From the NCBI GenBank assembly GCA_036873135.1, contig JAPTYO010000018.1, forward strand, positions 1,984,001-2,048,000: a DNA stretch of 64,000 bases, written 5' to 3'. The first letter of the stretch is position 1. The number at the start of each line of letters is the position of its first letter. Shown in pieces: positions 12,701 through 23,545 of the stretch. Under the pieces are notes generated by a model that did no database searches, was not told the DNA's origin, and was given only the letters and a program-made list of their open reading frames with translations. This DNA comes from Clarkia xantiana subsp. parviflora (taxonomy: Eukaryota > Streptophyta > Magnoliopsida > Myrtales > Onagraceae). A program made the translations under genes and the position numbers.

Positions 12701-12941
12701 TTGGAAAGTTAAAAAGTATGATGTTGTGTCTTTATCTTCAGCTGAATCTGAATATCGTAGCATGAGGCATATTGTTGCTGAAATAGGTTGGTTAAGGGGC
12801 TTGCATTCTGAACTTGATTTTCCTCAAACAGAAGCTTCGTTATTACATTGTGATAACAAAGCAGCTGTGCAAATTGCCTCTAATCCAATATTTCACGGGA
12901 GAACTAAACATATAGAAATTAACTGCCATTATTCTAGATAA
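9735..12941 (+). pseudogene. Second Ty1/copia polyprotein remnant (protease, integrase, RT, RNase H)
   Basis: Domains in the usual copia order: protease with the active-site motif WIMDTGASNHMT (9876-9911), the pre-integrase block NLWHMRFGHAH (10279-10311), an integrase core with FQTDNGGEFFSDH and HGKSPLEIMTGKPPD (10600-10900), an RT start with EPSSFAEAERDPGWVAAMQEE (11518-11580), SLYGLKQASREWN (11955), YVDDF (about 12100) and RNase H with CDSDWGTCAESRKS and SLSSAESEYRSM (12620-12770). It is broken into at least six frames by stops and indels, so it is dead. Gag and the 5' LTR are missing; the fragment starts abruptly about 130 bp beyond element D's LTR. RT and RNase H sequence differs from element A, so this is another copia lineage. 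Confidence 0.92.
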
Positions 12942-13137
12942 TTATTGTTGAAAAATGTTGTGCATGCTAGAAATGTCAAAACATGAGAACAAACAGCAGA
13001 TTTGTTTACAAAAGCACTAGGAAGGAAGCATCATGATTATTTGGTGAAGAAGCTTTGAATGTTGAATCTATTTCCTGGTTCAAAAGATGTGGATTCTTGA
13101 AGATTTAGGACTCTTGAAGGCTCTCCCTGTCCAGATT

Positions 13138-14128
13138 GAGGGGGAGTGTTAAGTTTGGGCTTCTATTTGCAATCTGGACTCTTTTCTGTTTTGGACTTGT
13201 TTTTCTTTTGGGTTATTTGTGTTGGCCTAGTCTAGTTAGGACTAAATTGTAACTTTGTTTTTGTTTGTGGGATAAGTTCCTTTGATGTACAAACTCAGGG
13301 TTGAACTGAACCTTGCAAAAGGTTTAGTTCCTTTTTATAGTGTTATTGGTGATCAGGTCCACTTGAAAGAATATCATGAGATGAACCGCAATTGCTGCTC
13401 TCCCTACTCCCTAGGGATGTCAACGGGTCTCGGGGCCCCGCTGACCCGCGGGGCCTCGCTGACCCGCGGGGCTCCGACACGGTTTTGACCCGCCGACCCG
13501 CGGGTCACGGGTCGGGTCGGGCTCGGGTCGGGCTCGGGTCGGGGCGGGTCCGGGTCTAGAGACCCGAGGCCCCGTACACCCGCCCCGTAATGCATATATA
13601 TATAAATTTTTTTTTTAAATTTTTTTTTTATGTTAATATAATCTAACATTTACTAAACAATATGGTTAATATAGTACATATATAAATAACATGGACTAAA
13701 TTACAAATAGATGTATATTTAGATTATTAGGATTTGTTAATTTGGTGTTTGGATTTGAATTTGTAATGAATTTGATGTGTTTATTGTTTATATTTGATTG
13801 GTGTTAGATTTAAGTTTTGAATTTATATATAATGTAATATTTTTGACAAAAAAAAATTGTATTTCATATTGAATAGTGAAAAAAAAAAAAAAAAAAAATT
13901 CACATGGCGGGGCGGGTCGGGCCCCGCGGGTCGACCCTCGGGATTGTTGACCCGACCCGACCCGACCCGAAAGGGCCATTTGGCCGGGGCCGGGTCAGCC
14001 AGGCCGACCCGCGGGGCGGGTCCGGGGCTGCGAAAACCCGCCCCGACCCGCCCCGTTGCCATCCCTATACTCCCCTTTCTTCTTCATATCATTCTAGGGT
14101 TTGTGATCTAGGGTTTCAGAAGTTTACA
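13138..14128 (+). mobile_element. PPT and 3' LTR of the second copia element (hAT MITE inside)
   Basis: The polypurine tract TTGAGGGGGAG is followed by the LTR start TGTTAAGTTTGGGC at about 13147. The LTR probably ends ...AGTTTACA near 14128. Without the hAT element at 13412-14066 it would be about 320 bp, short but acceptable for copia. The right boundary is inferred, because no second LTR is present for comparison. Confidence 0.65.
13412..14066. mobile_element. hAT-type MITE with CGGGTC-rich arms
   Basis: The terminal inverted repeats are TAGGGATGTCAACGGG at the left and CCCGTTGCCATCCCT at the right. Both subterminal regions are dense GACCCG/CGGGTC repeats in opposite orientation; the middle is AT-rich with poly-A/T runs. 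The flanks share TACTCCC (13405-13411 and 14068-14074), consistent with an 8-bp hAT duplication carrying one mismatch. No transposase. The overlapping arginine/proline-rich ORFs are by-products of the GC repeats. Confidence 0.83.
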
Positions 14129-14435
14129 GGCATGAGCCGACGCAGAGTATGAGTTCCCCGGCTAATTCTGACTTGATTGTAGCCCAATTCCTTGGACATT
14201 AATTGACTTGGGTCCTTTGCCAAGGTTGTTACGGTCCTTGAGCTGGGCTGGCTCGATACATGGTCTATATCTGACACAAGCAACCAACTGCATGCCTTGC
14301 CTACCCTTCCCTGGATGAGATGATCATTTAAGTCCTAGCTTAGCAACCTCCTATATATAAATTTTACCTACCTTGATTAGCGGGGTTTTGTTGAGCCCAA
14401 TCAATATATATTCAACTTAATTAGAACACTGAGTG
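14129..14435. other. Intergenic stretch
   Basis: No ORF with recognisable similarity, no RNA gene and no clear repeat between the copia LTR and the small hAT-like element. Confidence 0.5.
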
Positions 14436-14508
14436 CAGCGGCGGATCTAGCATGTACCAAGCGGGTTTCCGGAACACTCACTTAACTTGGTTCCTAGACC
14501 CGCCGCTG
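14436..14508. mobile_element. Very small hAT-like element (73 bp)
   Basis: Perfect 9-bp inverted ends CAGCGGCGG and CCGCCGCTG, extended imperfectly (ATCTAG/CTAGACC). The flanks are ACTGAGTG (14428-14435) and ACTGAGTA (14509-14516), an 8-bp duplication with one mismatch. No coding capacity; can fold as a hairpin. Confidence 0.75.
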
Positions 14509-14516
14509 ACTGAGTA

Positions 14517-15885
14517 TGAACGTTATTAGAGGACCAATCGATTGAAACCAGTGTCGTCAGGACTGGACCAGTCCGGAGGTCGAACCGACCAAGCCATCGG
14601 TTCCTGATGCGGCCGTGAACCAGTTCGAATTCGGTGAGTTTTCAATACAATAAAATCACAGAAAATACAACCCGGTTGATATTATTTTGTTTGTTACGGA
14701 GTCCAACCCGGTGAACCGGCCGGTTCACCAAAAATTGAACTAAGATCAAACAAAATTCGTTTACATCATCCGCTTTTGCTCAAACTGGTAGTTAGAGGCA
14801 CCGAGTCCTGTTCGAAATTGATCGGATCGTTTGTTAGGTCCCGATAACACTGATTAAACACTTCAAAAAGCAATTAATTTACTTGTGAAAATTATAAAAC
14901 TAATTTTGTCAGTATTTAAACCGAAAAAATGAAAATTTATGATAGAATAAATGTAGAAAACCGACGAAATAAAAATTTTCAAAACTTCAAAAAATAATAA
15001 TGAAATTTTATTAAAAGTGTTCATCGTTACGATCAAATGACTATTTTATGATATATATATATATTATATTTTAATGAAAGTATTTAAAATGTTAAATTTC
15101 CCACAAAATTTTCATCTTAATAATGAAATCAGTAAATGTATTTTATTTAAGTTTGTTTATATGCCAAAATTAGATTTATTGAATAATATTTAGCTAAGGG
15201 GCCTCCTTATTATTGGAGAAAAAGGAGACAAATTGCAGAGTGACACATCAGCGTTTATCTCAAGTTTTTGTTGCGTGTAAAGTAACTTTATTTCATTTAA
15301 TTATTTCCCTAGCTTTTACTCATATTTTTGTACGTTCAAATTTCAGTTATAATTTTTTTTAATCTTATCTTAATTAATTTTATTTATCAAATATTTATAT
15401 AAATAGTTTATATATTTTTTCTATATAATATTTAGATAATAATCTAGTTGATTATAATATAAGAACACTTGTCGACTCATTTATCCTTTAAGATTCATCA
15501 GGTGATCGGGTCAAACTGTTCACTAAATAATCAGTTATTAGAAGTAGAAAATCATAAAATTATTTAAACACATTTACGTTTAAGGTTCATCCGACCCAAT
15601 AGGGTTTTAGAACAAAAATATATAATTATTTAAGCACATTTACCATCTAGGGTTCACCCGACCCAATAGGGTTTTAGAAAAATAAAACATGAAAATATTT
15701 AAACACGTTTACCCTATATGGTTTACTCGATCCAAAAGGATTTTAGAAAATAAATGCGACAAAACTACTGTAAATTATTATCCATTAATTGTCTCTCTAT
15801 AAATGCGGCATTCTTACAAAATTAATCAAATAAGAAAACGTGCTAACAAATAAGAAATATATTATTTTTTTGGGTAAAAAGAAAA

Positions 15886-15931
<46 letters not shown>

Positions 15932-16005
15932 AACATAACTGGAGTTATAAAAGAATTAGTCAAAAGAAACAATTAATACATAAACATGTAAGATATTCAC
16001 ATAGA
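14517..16005. other. AT-rich intergenic DNA with a TA microsatellite
   Basis: 14540-14760 holds degenerate repeats of the CCGGTT/GAACCGG type, possibly an old element. 15560-15740 holds three diverged copies of a unit of about 60 bp containing TTCACCCGACCCAATAGGGTTTTAGAA. A (TA)n tract of about 35 bp lies near 15891-15926. No coding region was recognised. Confidence 0.5.
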
Positions 16006-16365
16006 AATTATTAGTTGGACCCGGTCCGCCACATCAGCGTATGGATCAACCAATGAATGAGCGACACGTAATAAATGTATAATAAATCAATAACTTTGAG
16101 TATATTAGAAAATTATTTGTATATTTAAAAAAAAAAATACGAAACTAGAGACACGTTATATATTTGTATATTAGAAAATTATTTTTTTTATTAAAAGAAA
16201 TTATTGTTTTAGGAAAAAAATAAAGTATGATTAATTATGAGAAATTAATAGGTTGTAATCACATGTTACTCAAAGTTATTGATTTTTTATACATTTATTA
16301 CATGTCGCTCATTCATTGGTTGGTCCATACGTTGATGTGGAGGACTGGGTCCAACTAATAAATTA
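16006..16365. mobile_element. Foldback (MITE-like) inverted repeat
   Basis: 16006-16100 and 16270-16365 are inverted copies. Shared blocks include TTAGTTGGACCC, TCAACCAATGAATGAGCGACA, GTAATAAATGTATAA and TCAATAACTTTGAG against their complements. The spacer is about 170 bp of AT-rich DNA. No flanking duplication could be fixed, so the class is uncertain. Confidence 0.65.
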
Positions 16366-17645
16366 TTTCTTGAACCTAGTCCACCACTTAGGATATGGAC
16401 CATGTCAATAATTATTTGACAACTCACAATTTGCATAATAAACATAATTTGTCTTAATGTAGAGGATAACATACTCTTATATTAATTTTTCTCTCTCAAT
16501 ATTAATAACAACATGATTTATTTGAAAAAAAAAACATATTTTATTTTTATACATTTAATTTTCTGAACTTTCTTCATTTATTTAGTGAAAGTTGTACATC
16601 TTTTTTATACACAGTATATATTTATAGTATTATATAAAGAAAATACATAATGATTGTATTTACTAATAACCATTGCATATTGTAATTAATAATAAATAAT
16701 TTTTTTTCATATACAATACAATATAATACAAGTGTTATTGATTTTATGATTTTTTTTTTCTAAAAACCAATTTGATATGGTGAACCTTATAATACAATTG
16801 ACACTTACCATTTTTTAAAAATCACAAACTAGTGACAATTTTATTATATTTTTATTTTACATTAGTTTAAAAAATTTATTTTATTTATTATTAATAAATA
16901 TACATAGTATGTATATCTAATAATTAAAATTGCATAGTATAATTAGTAATAACACATAATAGTTTTTTTGGTAATCAATTTTTGGGTTAACAGGTCTTTT
17001 GGTCCATTATGTTTGACCACTTTTGGGTTTTTGTCCATGATGTTTTTTCCCAGTTTTTGTACCATATGTTTACAGATTTTTCTAGTTTTGGTCCGACCGT
17101 TACATTCCGTCCATTTTTTCCGTTAAGTGACATGTGCAAGTCACGTAAGCCACTATAAACTTTCTATTTTGTTCAAATTTGTGAGAATTGACACCCTAAA
17201 CCTAGTTCAATTTGGGCGAATTGAACTAGGTTCATTGGGTCAAATTTGAGGGAATTGACACTAAACTGAGTTCAATAGGTCGATTCCCCCTAATTTTTAT
17301 AAAATTGAAAGTTTAGGTTGTATTACGTGACTTGCAGATGTCACTTAACGGAAAAAATGGACAGAATATAACGGTCAGACCAAAACTAGAAAAATCTGCA
17401 AACATATGGTACCAAAACTAGGCAAAAAAAAAAACATCATGGACCAAAACCCAAAAGTGATCAAACATCATGAACCAAAAGACTTGTTAACCCTTAATTT
17501 TTTCTTTAACCTATACTAATTAATACTAGAGAAAGTTATTCTCCACACTATATCATTAGTCTTTAGCTTATTTTTAATGAGTTGTCAATTATATATTGGT
17601 ATGGTTCATATCCTAGGTGGTGGACTAGGTCCAAAAAATAATTTA
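16361..17645. repeat. Outer inverted repeat enclosing a MULE MITE
   Basis: 16361-16426 (ACCTAGTCCACCACTTAGGATATGG, then TTGACAACTCA) is repeated inverted at 17578-17645 (TGAGTTGTCAATT, then TCCTAGGTGGTGGACTAGGT). The arms are about 65-70 bp. The MULE-type MITE at 16984-17493 lies inside, suggesting an older foldback element that received the MITE. The arms resemble the foldback at 16006-16365. Confidence 0.6.
16984..17493. mobile_element. MULE-type foldback MITE (510 bp, divergent family)
   Basis: The ends GGGTTAACAGGTCTTTTGG and CCAAAAGACTTGTTAACCC are inverted. The complementarity continues (CCATTATGTTTGACCACTTTTGGG against its complement; AGTGACATGTGCAAGTCACGT inside). The flanks TCAATTTTT (16975-16983) and TTAATTTTT (17494-17502) match at 8 of 9 positions, as expected for a MULE duplication. 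Motif order resembles the 2693/59059 family at low identity. Confidence 0.82.
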
Positions 17646-18266
17646 TCAACAAACGCACTCAAGATGCGGTTGTTTGAAACGAGAGGGGAGAAGTGAAATG
17701 AAATGAAACTAGGGTGAGGTGAGGTATCTCCTAAGAGCATCCACAATGCAACACAAATGTGAAAGACAACTCATCCATGTGGCATATTGTCTTGTCCTTT
17801 TGCATTGGAGATGACCCAAATTTCTTGTCTAATCCTCACTCTTTCACATCTTATCATTAATATATCAATATTTTATTTATCTCTCATCATCTTTTTTAGT
17901 TACTCTTTTTATTAAGTGTTAATTTTATTAATATAAATTAACACGCGAAGTCAAGTTAGGGTTATGGTAGACACCATTCGAATAGTCATGAACTACACCT
18001 AAACACTTTTATTTATATTATTTTAATTAGTAGACACTTATGTTACACGAAATGGAATGGGAGTTGGGGATATAGAATATGGATGCTCTAAATTAGCCCT
18101 TCTAGCAAGAATTACAAAACTCCCTAATCTGACTAACCGATGTTTAAAAAAAAACATTGACTTGCTCACACACAATGTTTGAAATTGGGACATTGCTGTG
18201 CTGGCTTGCTTAATTAAAGTGACGACTGGGCCCACCCTTAAAACGGCGTGATGGTCCGTCGTTGCC
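17646..18266. promoter_or_regulatory. Upstream/promoter region of the Sec14-like gene
   Basis: AT-rich DNA with no ORF of note. It lies directly upstream of the TATA box at 18267 and presumably holds the promoter of the gene at 18592. No specific binding site can be claimed. Confidence 0.4.
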
Positions 18267-18591
18267 TATAAATAACCTCCCTCCTCGTCTCTCTCTCTCT
18301 CTGTAACGTGCTGCTACCAGTTCAGTTCAGTTGAGTTAGTTTCAACTCTACAACGTCACTCTCTTCATATTTCTCTCTTCCCTTCTCTCTCTAGCCATAC
18401 ATTGATTACATACTGCTGAGTTGAAGTTGATCCTAAAATGGTGGCGTGAATCACACAAGTCTTTTCTTCTTTGTATCTATCTATCTTAACCATCGGCGGT
18501 TAATTTCTCCATAGTCTCAGACAGACACCGCGAGTTTCTCTCTCCTTTACTCTCTCTCTCTCTCTAGAAAGAAAGAAAGAAAAGAAGAAGA
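18267..18591 (+). promoter_or_regulatory. TATA box and pyrimidine-rich 5' leader of the Sec14-like gene
   Basis: TATAAATA at 18267-18274 sits 318 bp before the ATG. It is followed by CT repeats (18287-18302 and 18548-18566) typical of plant 5' leaders and core promoters. A minimal upstream ORF, ATG GTG GCG TGA, begins at about 18439. A leader intron cannot be excluded. Confidence 0.6.
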
Positions 18592-21500
18592 ATGGGAAAG
18601 AAAGAAGAAACGTCGGCGGCTGGAAAAGCCGAGGCCGTGATGGAACTCCTCCGAAAGCAGTCTCCACTCTCCGTTAAACAGGTTTGCACTGTGAATTAGT
18701 AGAGTGGGAGGAAGGATGCATGGAGATGTTTATTATTATATATATATATATATATATTGTTGTTGACTATAATATAATAATATATTACAGGAGAAGTTCT
18801 GCAACAACGCTTGCGTTGAACGCTTCCTCAAAGCAAAAGGTAACAGTGTGAAGAAGGCAGCCAAGCACTTGAGAGCTTGTCTTTCATGGAGACATAACTT
18901 CGCCACCGGTAAAATATATTTTTTTTATTTTTTTTAAAAAATAATGTCAAAAGAAATTAGAAGAATATATATATATGGTTGGAAAATGACATCTACATAT
19001 ATATAAGCTGTTAATACATATTTATAAACTATTTAGATGTCACACTAGCTAATTAAGTATGTTGTTGTTCTCTTTCTGGGATTTTGTGGAATCTTACGTC
19101 TTTATTTTTGTCTGGTTTCCTTCCATTTTTAATTAAGCGTTAAAGTGCATCGTCACCGTGTTTAAAGTAAGAGCTTATGCTCAATTTTAATGACCACCGA
19201 ATTGGAAAAATAAAATAAAACAAAGGATTTTACGGTGTTTTGGTATTGAGGAGCTGCAGTTTGGATCCTAATGGCTTGGTTTGGTTTCTCTTGAATACAA
19301 TGTAGAGAGCTTGATAGCAGATGAGTTCTCGGCAGAACTTGCAGAAGGCACCGCCTATGTTGCTGGCCACGATGATGAATCCCGACCCGTTATGGTAAAT
19401 ATAATTTACACCCTTTTTATAATAAATACTTACATTTTTTTTTAATTAAAAAAGAGAGGATTGATTGATTGTGGTTTTTGTTCTCATAATTGTACAGTTG
19501 TTTCGGATCAAACAAGACTATCAGAAATTCCATTCCCAGAAAGTGTGAGTAAAGTAAATTAATTTACCCAACAAATTATTAATTAACCCATAAATTAAAA
19601 TTAAGAATCTTGCTTTATTTTATTTTTTGAATTGTTTAAATAAATAAATAAATAAATTTATTGATGTAGGTTAACTCGATTGTTGGTGTTCACACTAGAG
19701 GTAGGCATTGGAACGATGCCCAAGAACGTGGAGCAATTCGTCCTCCTTTTCGACGCAAGTAAGTAATGTAGTGTGGGAAGTTTAAATAACTTTATCATAA
19801 TTACAGTTAGCCGTCAAAAACAGAGAAAGCAAACGAACCCAATAATCCATGCCATGTCCACCATTAATTCACTAGTCAATAACATAAAGAGTGATACAAT
19901 CAATGAATGCGCATCGACGCATGGATGCTTTTAATTACTTCATTCATTTATGTATGTATGTGTTGAGTTGAGTTGAGACCATCGAAAAGGATGTCGTCCA
20001 ACATCAACCTGTCGAATAATAGACAGAAAAAAAACAAAGTAAAATTAATAATGCTGCTTCTGCTTATAAATGAGGTGCTTTCCTCAGGAATATCTCTCTG
20101 TGGAATTCCCTGATGTATCGCTTTCTGGGCTTTGAATTTGGTCGGGGATGACTTCAGGGTTATTTTCGGAATTTCATTTTTAATGGCCAATTAATTTTTT
20201 TTAATTATCATACGTTCCTGTACTTTTTCTTTTCCTTTATTTATTTATTTATTTAGATATATATAAATGTATAAGATTATACAATATCCACTACGAGCTG
20301 AGTGTATAGTATATCATTATCAAATGATAATTAATACAGTAATTATGATGTTTATAGAGACAGATATAAGTATTATTACACACACTACACTAGAGATAGA
20401 TTCTGAAATCGTAATTTGATAGATACGATACTGTCTGTCTGTTTTGCAAATTAGTAAATTAATTATATAAGAAATAAATGTAGGTAGTGATTAGACAGTG
20501 GATAATTATTTTGGGTTCCCTAGTTTTTTTTTTTAAGGGAGGGGGGGTTTAGTTTTGTAATTAATAATAATAATAAGAATTTAAATTTGTGGAAAAAATG
20601 CAGGCTTTTTCAGATCAGCGTCGGCTTTTATGAACTTATTGGTGTCATCGCTGAAAATAGTGGGAGACTACTACCCTGGCATGCTCTTCAAGGCTTTTGT
20701 CATCGATCCTCCTTCTCTTTTCTCTTATCTCTGGAAGGTAACTTATTTATATTTATTTATTTACCAATTCAAAATGAATTCATCTCAATTAAATATTTTC
20801 ATATTTTACTACTATTAAATATTAAAATAGATAATAATGTATGTGTTCCTTCCTTCCTTCACATTTGCAGTATAGTACCAAACATTTACTGTTCTGATGA
20901 ATTTTTGAACCGTGTCGCACTTGCAGTAGCTAGTACTAGTAGCATCCTTATTTGTACACTTTGACCCCTTATTTGTATTCAAATATTATTATTATACTTG
21001 AAATTGAAAAAGAAAACATGTGTGGTCCCTAAAAACATAAGTCAAATCTCAACCAATACCTATTTTTGAGCTTCTACTTAATAGCCTAGCTTCTTTCATA
21101 TCAGGTATTTATTTATGTTTACAGCTATGTTTCCTTTATATATGCATTTATATACTTCTTTATCTCTTTTATGTATAATAACTAGAAAAACTCAATATTA
21201 ATACTTACTTATTATTATTATTAATTATTATGGTCTATAAAAACAAGACTGACCGAAGAAACCAATTATGACCAACTTTAAAACTTTTTCCCTTTTAAGT
21301 TATTATTATTATGTATGCAAATGCAAACACATATATAGTAGTAGTAGTGAAAAAAAGTAGAAGTCTTTATCAACGGCAAAATAACACTTTGGATACATAT
21401 ATATATAGCTGTTAGGTTAGGGGGATTGACGACTTTATTTCTTTTTTATTTTTATTTTTAGGGTGGGTGGATATGCTTTGCCCTTATAGTTCTACCCTTT

Positions 21501-22296
21501 ATTTATTTATTAATTGATAAGATAGATTTTGTTAACAAATTTGAACAAGTGTTTATAATATTTGATTTGAGTGTAGGGTGTAGGTCCATTTGTGGAGCTA
21601 TCAACCGTGACTAATGTAGTATCGTCCCTAGAGTTTGAGGAGGAGTCAGTAGGGTTCCATGACTTGGCACCTTACTACTACCCTAGTCCTAGCCCTAGGG
21701 ACTGCTCCTCACTTCGGTTCGAGCCCAACACCACCACCACCACCAACACCAAATCTAATAAGGTGATCGGGTCGTCGTGCTCTTCTTCTCGCTTCTCCTT
21801 CACCGTGTCCAACCACCATCTCGACTCCCTCAAGCCGTGGCACCTGACACTGACATCCGAGCCATCATTTCCCAAGGTGGGGCCCTCACCTCCTCTGGGC
21901 CCCGCATTGATCTCACCCCTCAATGCTCGCTCCTTATCATTCGCATCACCTGGCATGAGGAGGAGTGGCTACGGTGGTCATAACAAGAAATCTTTGTTCC
22001 CCTCGACTCCTTTACCGAAGAGACCGGCCAGTATGGGAATGGAGGAGCTTCCACGACGCGGCGGCGGCCACTCTAGGACTCCAAAACCTTCCTTCCTTCA
22101 ATCCCCCGCCACTTTCTTCATGCGCAAGGCGGATAAGACTCGGGAATCATTTGCTCCGTTTGCCAAGTTCTATCGGAGACCCTACGATGAGATGATTTAC
22201 CGCTCCAAGATGAGGCCCCCTCTCGGAGGACTTATATCCATCGTGTCTCCTCATATCAGGCGCCGCCACCACATGTCCGTTTCCCAACGCTTTTGA
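18592..22296 (+). CDS. Sec14-like CRAL-TRIO lipid-transfer protein, seven exons, 428 aa
   Basis: Exons, all with GT-AG introns: 18592-18681, 18791-18908, 19306-19394, 19498-19544, 19670-19758, 20604-20737 and 21577-22296; the phases fit throughout and the stop is TGA. Residues 1-60 ([20 protein letters not shown]..., [32 protein letters not shown]) resemble the CRAL-TRIO N-terminal helical domain. Residues 70-225 resemble the Sec14 lipid-binding fold ([68 protein letters not shown]). The family binds and exchanges phosphatidylinositol and related lipids between membranes in the cytosol. The last exon adds about 200 residues of low-complexity Ser/Pro-rich sequence with basic patches and no known domain. 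Intact, no frameshift. The family is clear; the ligand and exact orthologue are not. Confidence 0.9.
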
Positions 22297-22560
22297 AAAT
22301 CTATATACCTGCAGAGCAGAGGAAAATCAAATCAAACTTGCATGGAGAAGAAGAAGAAGAAGAAAGAGTACATATGATTCGGGAGGCAAGTCATTACTTA
22401 CAATGATGATCGACGTTGCAAATTATTATATTTGTTTACCTAATAATGTTTTTTGTAATTTTGTTACTATATATTATTGATTGACTTCTATGAATCGAGT
22501 TTATTCTTGCATGCATGCGTTCAATTAATTCTCAAGAAATGCTAAAAAATTCAGGGCATG

Positions 22561-22566
22561 AATAAA
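22561..22566 (+). terminator. Candidate polyadenylation signal of the Sec14-like gene
   Basis: AATAAA 265 bp after the stop codon. Plant signals are loose, so T-rich near-upstream sites around 22440 are alternatives. Confidence 0.35.
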
Positions 22567-22894
22567 AAAGGGATTGCGTGCAAAGTGGGATGTGAAATTG
22601 TGTGCGCTAAAAATAGTCTACGGTGCTTTTAACTTTGACGGTCGGTGAGCGGAGCAATGTATATCGGAGGTTGGGTCGGGTGGCGTGGTCGAAACGGCGA
22701 TTTATTATGTCCTTTTTATTGATTGGAGAGAAGAGACACTTAACTAGTTTTTATCCACATAACCAAAGCATTTGATAAAATAAAATCAATCTTTCATTAG
22801 TTACACACAAGGGATTTTTCCACTATAAAAGAATATGCCGATCTTAATTCATCCCACTAAGTAATGTTCAGACTATTCTGCTCACTTTTTATAG
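22567..22894. other. Intergenic stretch downstream of the Sec14-like gene
   Basis: No ORF, repeat or RNA gene was recognised. Confidence 0.5.
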
Positions 22895-23147
22895 TTTTTT
22901 TCGACCAGACTTGTGAATTACCAGCGCATGCACATCAACATAGCTCCACCAGCAGTTTAATATTTAATAGACCGATCCGTTATGCCTCGGTTATACTCGC
23001 CTAATGAGGTATATGAGCCTAACATGTGCATGATATTTTAATTAACGCACCGCGAGGTGATGCCCTTTAATAGTTTCGAACCTAGGATTTCGAAGCCAAA
23101 CAACACAAGAATAAGCATTCTTAACTATTAGACCACCACTGCTGGTG
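22895..23147 (-). mobile_element. tRNA-derived SINE (candidate)
   Basis: On the minus strand the head reads AGTGGTGGTCTAATAGTTAAG (20-nt core at about 23120-23139), resembling a pol III A box. About 45 nt downstream is GGTTCGAAACT (23072-23082), a good B box. The body of about 170 bp ends CTGGTCGAAAAAAAC near 22898, a short A-run like a SINE tail. No clear target duplication was found, so the ends are approximate. Confidence 0.6.
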
Positions 23148-23386
23148 GTGTTACACAAAAGTGATGTGTATCATGATATTCATATCATGCATTTTGACGT
23201 AACACATGAGGAACCAATCAACATAGATTATGTTAAAATATGTTATGTGTGATTCTTACTTGTGTAACACGATTTACATTTTACTATATGTTGTTGGACA
23301 TTTAATTTATCTTTTGTTAAAAAAAAAGATTAATTTGTTTTCTAAAAAATAAAAATGCTAAAATTGGTTTGTTTATTCTAGGGTTA

Positions 23387-23545
23387 AGAACTTATAAAGT
23401 GTCTGAAGTTTGACCTATTGAGATTTTGGTATCTGAAGTTTAAATTGTTGATACTGACTATCTAAAGTTTCAACTTTGTTGAAACTTGATGTATCCGTCC
23501 AAATTTGTTGTTAAAATTGACAGAACTTGGTCATGTGCTTATCAC
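23387..23545. mobile_element. Possible half of another MULE-type MITE
   Basis: AGGGTTAAGAACTTATAAAG, followed by repeated GTATCTGAAGTTT phrases and TTGACAGAACTTGG...CACATGACC, has the layout of the left arm of the other MITEs in this window. The right arm is absent; LINE sequence begins at about 23545, so the LINE may have inserted here. Weak. Confidence 0.35.

Noticed and set aside
13404..14152. Arg/Pro-rich ORFs on both strands
   Set aside because: Produced by GACCCG/CGGGTC arrays of a hAT MITE.
23072..23140. A minus-strand tRNA gene
   Set aside because: Box A and B motifs are present, but no full cloverleaf with paired acceptor stem could be traced; a SINE head fits better.
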